Below, piece after piece: positions 23,729 to 33,388 of a stretch of DNA of 64,000 nucleotides; position 1 is the first letter of the stretch; each line of letters opens with the position of its first letter. Position numbers and translations under genes: made by a program. This stretch comes from Symbiodinium natans (lineage: Eukaryota > Sar > Dinophyceae > Suessiales > Symbiodiniaceae). Under the pieces are notes generated by a model, which saw only the letters and a program-made list of their open reading frames with translations, was not told the origin of the DNA and did not search any database. The DNA lies in contig CAJNDS010000115.1 in the NCBI GenBank assembly GCA_905221605.1, positions 96,315 through 160,314 of the forward strand. The letters are read 5' to 3'.

Positions 23729-25611
23729 GTGAATGGGACGCATCAATGTGACGACTACCCGCCGCCGGAGGGTTGCCGGCATATCCGTTACCTCTCCTGG
23801 GAGGAAACACAGCGGATAGGCAGTCGCCCATACTTCGACAAGTCTCAGAACCAACGCCGAAGGGAGGGCAACAAGCCCCCGACACACAGACCCAGCAACC
23901 CACCACGAGGAGCACCGACTTTGGGGACCGACCGACCCAACAGATGGAATAGGGGGACCCGTCTCGGGCACCCCTCCGCACAAGCACATCAGGACACACA
24001 ACCTGATACGCCCAACAGTACAGCAGCTGAACGGCAGACTCACCAAGCTGCCCAACCTGCCGCCCCCAACAACCCCGCCTGGGACCACACCTACACACAA
24101 ACACCGACAAACCCCAAAGCACAGCGCCACGAAGGAAGGGGCCCAAAAAGGATGGCGAGAAAGCAGAAGGAGAACCAAGACTGGGCCGACTGGAACGCAC
24201 AGCAACAGCAGGACTTCGAGGAACAAGAACGCAGGGTCAGGCCTTTTGACGGCCCCGGCAAAGAGGAAGAAAGAGCAAAGTGGGCAGAGCTCCTCAACCT
24301 ACACAAGCGGCCGCGTGAGAACCAGCAGCAACAGCAAACAAACCAGGACAGGGGCAGGGCCAGCAATGACCCTCCTGAGCACCTCATCAGCCAGACGGGA
24401 GCCACGCCCAAGCAGCCGCCTGCACCCTGCGGGAGGTCCAGCCGCCCCACAGCCGCCCCCCAAGCAGCCTCCACAGCGACCGCCGCAAGCAAACGCGGAG
24501 GGTCCAGCCGCCCCACAACCGCCCTCCAAGCAGCCTCCGCAGCGACCCCCGCAAACCCTGAGCCCCCTGGAGCCAACACCGCCGACGCGCACCATGCCGA
24601 CTCCGCCAACACTCCCAAGCAGCGATGAGGAGACCCACTGGAGCAGCAGCGAGAGCAGCGTGGACAACGAGGAGCACAGCCACGAGCAGACGCCACATGC
24701 AGGGGGGCCCGCGCACACAGCGCAGCTTCCCTCTCCCCACATGGTCCATGCCGCCGAAGAAGGAGCAGAAGGGGAAGCGCAAGCCGCCTCGGACCACCAC
24801 CCACCACCAGATGAGGACCCTGCCGATGTCATCGAGGACTTCCTGAACGCTCTGCGCAACAGGGACCACCTAGAAGGGGACCACTTGGACCTCATGCAAC
24901 AGCCTGGTCCTACACCGTGGACAAAGGAGGAGGAGGACGAGGCGATCGACATGGCCAAGGATGCAGAAGCGAAGGAACAACAAGCACAAGAGGAAGGCCG
25001 TTGCCTACAGCTCGCAGAAGATGAACGCCAACTCCGCCAAGAAGCAGCCGAGGAGGAGGCACTCCAGCAGGATCGACAGGAGGACCTGGACGCCCAGGAG
25101 CTCTACCTCCAGCACCTCATCAACGACTTCTACGAGCAGGAGCAGAACGACCAAACAAGCGGAGACCACGAACCTCTGGCCGCCGAGTTCAACGACGACC
25201 TCGAGATCCACTTCGGCGAGCGCCGCACTTCCGTCACGGAGGAACCCCGCTGCACAGGCACTTTGGGGGACCCACGTTTGGAGGGAGCGACCCAACAGAC
25301 GGGAGGCCCGTCAGATGCAGCCAACGCAAACGTACCATCCCTCGGACGTGATCAACCTGGAACATCAAGGAACGCAGGAAGTTCAACGTAGAGGTGACCT
25401 CCGCTTGACCATCCACCAGTTCCTCAACAGATGGACCCAGTTGTGTGAAGGGAAGGACGTGATACTCCTGGAGACAGAGAACCTCATCGAGCTCGTCAAC
25501 CTGATCCTCAGCAACGCGGGACCCGGCGAAGTGGAGACGAGTCAAGGGGACGAGGAGCTCTTGGTCCTGATTGGCCGCATCCTCCACCGCAGCATCGCAG
25601 CAGAACAGTGA
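23729..25611 (+). mobile_element. Gag-like low-complexity ORF of a retroelement, split over three frames
   Basis: Three + strand frames in relay look like one protein with two frame changes: 23729-24628 (Gln/Pro/Arg-rich, with WADWNAQQQQDFEEQERR), then the 24246-25391 frame from about 24430 (PPPKQPPQRPP repeats, then very acidic, DLDAQELYLQHLINDFYEQE), then the 24961-25611 frame from about 25290 (LRLTIHQFLNRWTQLCEG) to a stop. Nucleotide composition and third-position use stay continuous across the junctions. The basic/proline-rich start, acidic coiled middle and globular end suggest an ORF1/gag-type protein, and an RNase H fragment lies just downstream. No CCHC knuckle was seen. It may instead be an ordinary low-complexity host ORF with sequencing indels. 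Confidence 0.45.
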
Positions 25612-25728
25612 CACCAATTACCAGAGACAAGATCGAGACGATACAAGTGGTCATGCGGGCCTATGACCAAGCACAGAAGTGGGGGCCCATCTTCCGGAAC
25701 ACGCTGACCTACCCGCAAAGAAGCAAGA

Positions 25729-26403
25729 GAAGAACGTAGGGTTAAGAGTAGCTGGTCCAACGCAGATCTGTGGCTCCATGTTCAAGAAGGCCTGTCTGAT
25801 CGTTGGTTGCGGGGCTCGTGGGTTCGCTCCCATCGCTCCCAGCCGGAGTTTGAGTTAGAGTTCGGCTCTGACCTGCGGTGGGCGTACACCGCCAATGAGC
25901 ACGCCGATAGGACGGCTGGCAAGGTAAGTAAGTGGTTAGATGCTAGGCATAACCTTCGAACTTGGGGTGACATTTTTCGTACTAGTGATGACCGTTGTTG
26001 GAAAGTGCTTCGCTTTCTCACCACTAGAGCCAAGCTGCTTCTCCAAGCACCACGACGCCCCAAAACCTTTGGCCCTCGGGTCGCCACGGGCGCTGAGTTT
26101 TTAGCTCATCTTTCGCAGCTCCATCCCCAGCATAGCTGGCAACACTTTCCTGGTGCTGTCTTCTCGCGATGCACCTTATGTGGGCTGAAAGTCCACGGGA
26201 GTCGGCGGGGCCGGGGGCTCGCATTGCTCCCATGCTGTCGCACCACCATGGATTGGGTAGGCTTAGGCGTTCATCCCTCGCATGAGTTGGATTTTCGGGG
26301 TCAGGCGAAAGGTTGGCAGTGTAGGCATTGCAGGCTGGTCATTCGGCCGCATGGAGGTGAGAGCTCCTGGCAACGCTTGGCTAGGGTGTGTCGTAAATCC
26401 TAA
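25729..26403 (+). mobile_element. RNase H C-terminal part and Cys-rich tail of a LINE-type retroelement
   Basis: In-frame sequence from about 25729 reads SNADLWLHVQEGLSDRW, then GSWVRSH and NEHADRTAG. This matches the end of RNase H domains of retroelements: a WV-x-SH histidine loop, then the last catalytic Asp in N-E-x-A-D-x-x-A-G. It is followed by a tail with paired cysteines (RCTLCGLKVHG, ALLPCC, WQCRHCRLVIRP) that could bind zinc. The stop TAA is at 26401-26403. The reverse transcriptase that should precede it is missing, so the element is internally deleted. Confidence 0.6.
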
Positions 26404-26513
26404 CCCCCTATGCAGTACAGCTTCGCTGTGTTTTCTTTCAAAAAAAAAGAAGCAAGAGAAGGTCGGCATCCGCGAGCAGCTCACGCGAATGCCATTGGGG
26501 GTACCAAGCAGAG

Positions 26514-27059
26514 ATGGAGGAAGATGAGGATGAGCGACAAACAACCGGGACAACGCGGCCACGCCAAGAAGCCAGCAGCAGCAGCGGCTGCAGCAGCCCG
26601 GTCCGGAGCCCAAGCGATCGATGGGAGGCTTCCCCAACGGGGGACCCTCCGCAGCACACGTGGTCGCTTTGGGGGCCCACCCTACAGCGTCCTCCTGCAC
26701 CTGAAGCACGTCGGGGACATGGCCTACATCCTCCTCAGGCACCTGAACGCGATTCAGCACCGGAAGCACATGGGACGACAACAGACGGAAGGCGAGGAGG
26801 ACCGAGCCAACAAGTGGAGACCACCCAGATTGACGACTACGAAAATGGGCATGAGCTTTTCGGAGGGCGAGGAGGACCTAGCCAACAAGTGGAGACCACC
26901 CAGATCGACGACTACGAAGAGGGGCACGAGCTTTTTGAAGGGACCGTTGAGACAGGGGTGACGGACTACTACCTTGAAGACGACGAGAGTGAAGCCGAAG
27001 GCCTAACAACAGATAGTGAGCAAAGTGGTGAGATCGACCACTCTACGAGGTGCCGCTAA
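26514..27059 (+). CDS. Acidic ORF with a duplicated 24-residue unit
   Basis: The 181-codon ORF has a Ser/Pro/Arg-rich N-terminal half and an acidic C-terminal half. A unit starting GGPSQQVETTQIDDYE and ending GHELF occurs twice in tandem (about 26795-26865 and 26867-26937), nearly identical in DNA, which marks a recent duplication. The end is rich in Asp/Glu (YYLEDDESEAEG). No family recognised. It lies just after the RNase H tail and before a GAA microsatellite, so it could be ORF1 of another retroelement copy. Confidence 0.35.
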   Translation: MEEDEDERQTTGTTRPRQEASSSSGCSSPVRSPSDRWEASPTGDPPQHTWSLWGPTLQRPPAPEARRGHGLHPPQAPERDSAPEAHGTTTDGRRGGPSQQVETTQIDDYENGHELFGGRGGPSQQVETTQIDDYEEGHELFEGTVETGVTDYYLEDDESEAEGLTTDSEQSGEIDHSTRCR

Positions 27060-27195
27060 GACAGGGGTACCGATGTTTTCTGTGAGGGGCTCTGTTGAAA
27101 CCAATGGGGTCCCAAAGCCAGCTGGACCAGCTGGACACAGACCCACTTGGCCGTCGCGGCCGGGTTCCTCCTCCGGGGGGGACTCCCAAGTGCTG

Positions 27196-27345
27196 AGAAG
27201 AAGAAGAAGAGAGAGAAAGAGCGCCTGGTGTGGGGTGGGGGAGGGGGTCCGCCCCCCTCTTGCCCCGAAGAAGAAGAAAAAGAAGAATAATGATAAGAAG
27301 AAGAAGAAAAAGAAGAAGAAGCAGAAGAAGAAGATACAGAGAGAG
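27196..27345 (+). repeat. GAA-rich microsatellite
   Basis: Runs of AAG/GAA at 27196-27215 and 27268-27335 with a short GC-rich interruption containing a GGGGG...CCCCC inverted pair (about 27237-27260). Lys-rich or Leu-rich ORFs across it are artefacts. Confidence 0.85.
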
Positions 27346-27476
27346 AGGGAGACCTGCTTTGTAGTGTGGTGGGCTCCCGGCTAGCAAATCGAACGAGCCG
27401 AGCACATCGTGTGGGTGGCAGTCTCACCCGACTAAGACGCTTGGAGCACGCCTCGGGCGGCCTCCCTCGGTAGGCA

Positions 27477-28363
27477 ATGTGCGGACGGAAGGAAGGAAGG
27501 AAGCATGTGGAGAAAGAGAGAGCGGGTTTAGGGACCACAGGGGCAACCCCTTTCCTTCCATGTCCCATCTCGGGAGTGCCTTCATGGAAGACAAGTATGG
27601 AGCCCGGGAGAGCCCGCATACAAAAGCTCCTTACCCTGGAAAACGCCCTGAGGCCGCGGGGACGACAGCCATGGCCAGCCATGCGGCAGGGACAGGCATG
27701 CACACCGTTCAGAGTCAACGGGCAAACAGTTAAGGCAGCGACCCCGAACACCATCATCACCACCCCTTGGTCATCCATCACATCTGAACACAACATACGG
27801 GCCATAGCAGCACTTGAGAGCATGCATGCGAAGGGCAACTCTCTGTACCATCGGGCCCAGACTCCTTCTACACCTCACATACATCAGGAGAGCAGCTGGC
27901 TCTCCTCAAGCAAGCAAACTCTGTCCAGCTCTCGCACACAAGCACCGCCTTCCTAGAGGACACGCCCACAGATTCAATGCGCTCCTCGACACAGAACAGC
28001 ACATCGTGACCATCGCCGGGCCCGCGCCCTCCGCCCATGCCTTCAGTCTCGCGGGCGCATGCGGGCGTGTTGCGTCTATTCTGTAGGTGTTTCCTTGAAG
28101 CCTGAAGTGGTTTAGAAACACATGGACGTGCATCATAGCCTCTAAGCGTCCATCTTGGGATGGGGGAACGGCGGTGGTCGAGGGCGTGTGGGGGGTAGGG
28201 GGGTGAGTCCCTCAAACCGCTGGTGTAGGGTACCTGACGGCGACAATTTAGTGGGCGCCTCCAATGAACCCTTCACAACCAAAGGGTATAGAAAGAAACA
28301 AGAAGGAAAGAGAAACACCGATTCAACCAATGTACCTTCCCGAAACAGCTCATCATGACCTCA
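27477..28363. other. Unassigned ORFs after the GAA repeat
   Basis: A 159-codon ORF (27477-27956) and a shifted continuation to about 28080 have retroelement-like composition but no motif I recognise. The rest, to 28363, is G-rich and non-coding in appearance. Confidence 0.25.
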
Positions 28364-29800
28364 GGTTGCATATGGTGAAGTGGAAGTCCTTCGCAAGTTG
28401 CTGCGTGCTGCTGGCCTGCCTTGTGCCAGTGAGAGATCACGTGTTTTTCGTTTCTCTTGGGTTTTCAAAACATGCTGATGCTTCGAGGGACAGTTCGCGG
28501 CTTTTGTCAGAAGCTAAATCTGCTGGCCTGAGCAGTATGGCCACTGTTGTCACGAGTGCTGCTTGCTACACATCCTGGCTTGCTTCAATCTTCAACCCTG
28601 GCGAAGGTCCTCTTCTCAGCCTTTGGAACGAAGGGCTTTCAACTTCAAGCTGTCTGCTCTGCCAGGAAGCTCAGAGCTAGTCCTGGACATCTCTCGTGCG
28701 ACTCTCAGAGTACACCAGTCTGGGGATTCAGGGCCCTTTGGAGGATTCCAGTTTAAAGGCCGCATCCGCATGCCCTTCAAAGCACAGCCGGGTTCTGGTG
28801 TGCTGCAGGCTTTGGCCCCGATGGACGCAATCCTTTGCACTTGGCAGCGAGGAGGGGTCAGGTGCGCGGCCTCAAAGAAGCCCAAAGAAGCCCAAAAGAA
28901 GCCCTTGTTTGGTGGAGTGCCTCCTGTTGAAGGTGGAGTGCATGAAGCTGCTCGTGGAGGAGAAGGCAGATCTGCAGGCAGGGCAGTCACAGAGCAACAC
29001 TTTAGTCATTCTCACCATGATCTGTGCTGTGTTGGAGCTTCTCGCACTGCCGCGAAACCGTAGGCTCGGACGGGCAATAAGCAGCAGTACACAGCTCTGC
29101 ATCTGGCAGCAATGAACAAGGCCTGGCTGATGCTGCGTTTGATCCATTATGGTCCAGTTCATGTTGCCAGAAAGTGCTTTGGCTGGCGCGGCTTCCGCTA
29201 GTCGGAGCGACAGTCCATGTGTCGTTTTAGCAGTAGGAACTTGACCCGCGAGACTGGCTGTATCAGAGAAGCTAGCGCAGCTCTGTGTCGTCACAATTCA
29301 AGCAACCTCCATGTTGCAGCGACAGGCTCCAGATTCCGCACGCTTCCTTTGTCAAGTTTGCAGAGGTGATGCGCGTGTGCTAAATGTGCCCTGGCTAAGA
29401 CTTGTTTAGTGGCAGGACAATGCCTCGGGTCACTGCCATGAGTTTCTACCTTGTCAAAAACGCCAGCTCTGTTCTGCAGCATCCGAGGCTGGAAATGCTG
29501 ATGGAGACACCCCACTTCATGTAGCGGCCAGGTTCCACAACGTGAGGCGCTGATAAGACAGCATTCTGCAGGCACTTTGACAGGCTGCCAGGCTGGTCAA
29601 GGTGTGAGTCGCCGAAACTGATGAAGTTCTTGCAGCAAATCTCTGTGCATTCTGTGTAAAAGATCCGAGAAGCGCGAGGCATGCCACTTGTGGGAGCATA
29701 CCTTGCATCCTGAGGTAGAAGTTCTTCGGGAGCTGCTGCGGCATCCTGCAGTAGACGTCAGGAGCAGCTGCGGCACCTTCAAAAACGGAGCTCACAGTTC
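28364..29800 (+). CDS. Ankyrin-repeat protein, several short exons
   Basis: Ankyrin repeats mediate protein-protein contacts. Supported exon segments: 28364-28428 (VAYGEVEVLRKLLRAAGLP); 28933-28980 (VECMKLLVEEKADLQA); 29088-29145 (YTALHLAAMNKAWLMLRLI); about 29478-29543 (NADGDTPLHVAARFHNVR); 29715-29761 (VEVLRELLRHPAVDVR). DTPLHVAA and TALHLAA are the hallmark helix-turn signatures; V-E-V-L-R-x-L-L matches the second helix. Most segments start after AG|G. Repeats are cut by introns in the same places, as in other exon-per-repeat ankyrin genes. The first and last exons are not identified. It ends about 3.6 kb before the next kinase on the same strand, so an ankyrin-kinase fusion cannot be excluded. 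Confidence 0.68.
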
Positions 29801-31400
29801 TGTTGCATCAGTTCGCAAGAGGACCTTGAACAAGCAAGGGTTGGCAGCAGCCGAGTGCCGGCACCCTGGGCCCAGTTGGGGGTTCGGAACCGGCCTCAGA
29901 CCCTGACAGGGTCTCACAGGAACTTCTGCTGAGGCGCGCCATCTGACAAGTTCAGCTTCGACCGTGACAGCGCGGAGTGTGCCATAGCCGACATGCTACG
30001 AGCTGCAGAGGCACGACTGTAAGACTATTGCACTTTTCGTCGGTCCTGCTCCACACGCTGGTTACCTTACATTCTCTTGGATTCGCTTGATGCAGGCCAG
30101 AAGCAGACAAGCTCCACGAGCCAGCGAAGCCACGCTCGGACCTTCCTTGCCGTAACTTTGTCCAGTCTGTCGTTAGGATGCGCAGACATCCTGAGGTCGG
30201 AGGCAGCGAGGCACTCCGCCCAGGAGAGATTCCCATATTTTTTCCCTACTTTCCGAGACAGATGAAGCATGATAGAGTGAGCGTGGTTGCTGTCACCTTG
30301 AAGGAGGAAGTCCTGGAGCTCTCCAAAATGACTTCGGGCAACCAGCGGCGCCGCTGCAATGTTTGGCATGGCCGATATAGACCTGGTCTTCTGAATGTGA
30401 AAATGCATTGAGCATATATGAGCATGCATGTAACAAGATTGAATAGTTGCACCTGTGCGTGAGCAACTTCTGTAGAAGCCACAGCTTGAAGACGAGTGCC
30501 AGGTCATCCAGCAGCGAGGTGCCCGCTGCGGAGCAGGTGGTCTGGCTTCTTCTGCAAAAACCAGCAGAGCAGCAGAGCTACTGGATATAAAGCATCATAA
30601 AGCATCATCAAGCATCATCAAGCGTCAAAGGGTCTGTACTGATTCTCGCTCAACTTGTGCCTCGAAGCCTGCAACTTCCCCCCCCTTTCCCTCCTCCTGC
30701 CTCCGACCAAGAGTGCACAAAACCGAGCAAAGCAGAAGTTTTGCCTTTTGCCAGGTTGTTCCGGTGGACGAGGAATCAAGGCAGGACGGTTACACAGAGT
30801 GAGTGTTCATGCAAGCCAAAGCATATGTAGCTGATGTGGTGCGCTTGAGAGCAGGTTGCCGAATTCACAGAACGTACCCTTGGTGTCAGATCCTTACTGG
30901 GATCAGCCTTTTGGTGTCTTGCGGCGCTGCATCTTCAATACAGTCAGCAAGGGGGTTAGGCTCTTGTTGGCTCCGTAGGCTCGGCTCCATAGTTCATGTG
31001 GTTCCCAAAGCCCGGAGTCTGGAGTTTGGCTGTGCTGGTAGGACCTGTAGGGGAGAATGGGCCGGATGGCAGCACAGTGCAGCTCTGAGGTCTGTCGGAC
31101 GCGAAGCCGAGGAGAATTTCCTGAGGACGGCAGCACATGGGTTTCAGCCAAGTATTATGGACAGTCCCTTCAGGTATGTTAAGACTCGTTCTACGTCTTG
31201 GCAGGGCGAACCAAGGCGCCGGCATGCAGCAGCTGTGGTGAACTTACCTCGAGAGACATCGAGAGACTCTTTAGAACTCCGTCACTCTAAGGGACCAGAA
31301 CGACCAAAGCACATAAAAACACATAGGTTCTAAGGTTCGAGGCTCAGCTTGGGTTCTCGATCGGCCCCAAATCCTAGCATGATGGAGGCAGAAGGAGGTG
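29801..31400. other. Mostly unassigned sequence after the ankyrin exons
   Basis: Contains a short AGCATCATA/AGCATCATC tandem at 30591-30625 and a 176-codon ORF (30803-31333) without recognised motifs. A segment near 30275-30330 (VAVTLKEEVLELSKM) may be another exon. Nothing further is supported. Confidence 0.35.
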
Positions 31401-31424
31401 ATGCTTGTCCAGTTGGCAGCGGCG

Positions 31425-31790
31425 GCGGCGGCAGGAGGAGAAGGAGGAGGATGAGGAGGAGGAGGAGGAGGAGGAGGAGGAGGAGCAGCAGCAGGAGCAG
31501 GGGATAGGCATAAAAAAACATCGAATATGGATCAAGCATATTCAAATGAGGATCAAGAATATTAAAATAGGATTATCTTTCAGCAGGAAGGCAGGAAGGA
31601 AGGCAGGAAGGAAGAAAGGAAGGAAGGAGGGAAGGAAGGAAGGAAGGAAGGAGAAAAGGAAGCAAGGAAGGAAGGAAGGAAGGGAGGAAGGGAGGGAGGG
31701 AGGAAGGAAACACGCAACGGGGCTGGACAGGAAGAACGGAAGAAAGGACGCCAGGCAGGAAGGAAGGAAGGCAAAAAGGAAGCGGGTTTG
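31425..31790 (+). repeat. GGA and GGAA microsatellites
   Basis: GGA/GAG triplet repeats at about 31432-31500 and GGAA/GGAAGG tetramer repeats at about 31585-31775. Purine-only on the + strand. ORFs through them on either strand are low-complexity artefacts. Confidence 0.9.
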
Positions 31791-31794
31791 GCAT

Positions 31795-32600
31795 GCGCGG
31801 GGGGGCGGTGCGCCCCGCCAGCTCCCGGCTGTTTTTAGCTGTGCAAGCTTGCTTCAAAGCATACGAGTCGTTTTCGAAACCCATGATACAAGCAGGTCGT
31901 TTGCAAATGAGGGTGGGGGGGGGATGGGGGGGGTCTGGGGGGGGGGGTTGCCTCGTGCAAGCGTGCTTCCCAGGATGCCCGGTTTAGGGTTTATAGGGTG
32001 CCTGGACCCAGAACTATACCGGCAGCCAGACACACCTTTACTGGATGGACAATGGGTGGTGCCATTGGAGAGCTAGGGCTGGGCTGTGCCTGAGCCTCAA
32101 ACCCCTCAAGCTGCCTAAAGCCGCAAAACTTCAACAAAGACAGAGAGCCGACGCGTTCTCGATGGTGCGAATTGAGGGCGACTGGTGGCCTGTGAAAGCT
32201 CACAGCGGGTGGGAAGAAAGAAACCTAGCACCAATGAAATTGTTGGACACAGTGAAAACATATGCCTGCGCGTGACATGCCGCCCCCCCACACCCCTAGG
32301 TGTGTAGGGGGGCGCCATTTCCGCATGGTACTTACTGCCGCTGCGCGGCGAGACGCCCTAAACCTTAAACCGTGAACCCTGAACCCGAAACCCTAAACCA
32401 TGATGCGAGCATTGTGTTTGCAGATGCTTTCATTTTTTACCGGGCAAGCTTGCTTCAAAGCATGCGAATATTTGAAACCCATGATGCGAGCATTGTGCTT
32501 GCAAAGCGAGGGAGGGGGGGGGGGGCTGCGCCCCCCGCAGCCCCTCTGCTGTTTTTATCCGGGCAAGACCCCGCTGCCTGTTTTCACTCTCCGTTCTTGG
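31795..32600 (+). repeat. Dispersed repeat with G-tract hairpins, two to three partial copies
   Basis: The block CAAGCTTGCTTCAAAGCAT occurs at about 31846-31864 and 32444-32462. It is followed each time by a diverged GAAACCCATGATRC segment, a TTGCAAA segment and then a long G run. GATGCGAGCATTGTG occurs twice more (about 32402 and 32482). The G run is followed by GCTGCGCCCCCCGCAGCCCC (hairpin) near 32524-32543. The copies look like fragments of one repeat family; it resembles no gene. Confidence 0.7.
32281..32314. repeat. GC-rich hairpin
   Basis: Imperfect palindrome: a CGCCCCCC left arm and a GGGGGGCG right arm around a CCTAGG centre. The stem is about 15 bp. It borders a short CCCTAAA-like tract at about 32357-32400. 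Confidence 0.65.
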
Positions 32601-33388
32601 CGTCTAGCTGCCGGCGCGGATGCATCAGCAAGAGAATGTCGTCAGATAGCCGAAAGACAACAGAGCTAAACTAAAACAATTCTTGGGCAGCACCGGGTAC
32701 ATTTGAGCAAGGGTCAAAACTCTGGTAAAGGCGTCTTAGGCGCGGGACCACATTTGCAGCTGAAGGTTCGAAACCCAACGCGACGGGTAGCACCGAACCC
32801 TCCCGGGACCCTCCCGTAACCAAAACCCTGTAAAACGACGGACAAGTCCGTTGTGCGACTTAGGCCCGACATATAGAGTTCCGACGGTCGCCCATTTGAA
32901 CCTGAGGTCTGTTGATGCGCCTATGGCAGTTACGAACTGCGGATGCCCTGGCCCGTTACATCTTTGCTTCAAGACGAGCCATAGCCTGGACGAGTTCTGG
33001 CATCAATCCTGCTTTTTGATGCGATGCCAGGCCTTTCCTCGTTCATGCTGAGTGCCGGCACAAACCTCAATGAACAATGATGTGCAGAAGGGGCTGTTGT
33101 CACTGCGTGCGTTTTTCCAGGCACCCTTGCTTGGTGTGCCAGGTCTGGGCGCTGTCAGCAGATTCTTTCTCGGGTCCATCGCAGAAGATTCAGACAGAGG
33201 TGCCTTCCCTGAATATTTCAGACTCACGCAGGTCTGGGTTTTTGTGCGCTTCATATCACCTCGTTGAAAGATGCTGCTCAGGATTCAACGGTTCGGAGGG
33301 ATCCTCTGTCAGCTTGGAGGCTATACTGGCCTCACTCGTGCAACTGCCTCGTCACTCGCAGACTCCCGCTTATTCCCGCTTCTGCTAG

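Noticed and set aside
24091-24958. Long - strand ORFs rich in Gly, Leu and Cys
   Set aside because: Shadows of the Pro/Gln/Glu-rich + strand gag-like frames.
30077-30507. 146-codon ORF on the - strand (30067-30507) and its overlapping + strand ORFs
   Set aside because: No motif, several overlapping alternatives, and it would be the only - strand gene.
32760-32780. GGTTCGAAACC, resembling a tRNA T-loop
   Set aside because: No acceptor, D or anticodon arm can be folded in the flanking 75 bases on either strand.
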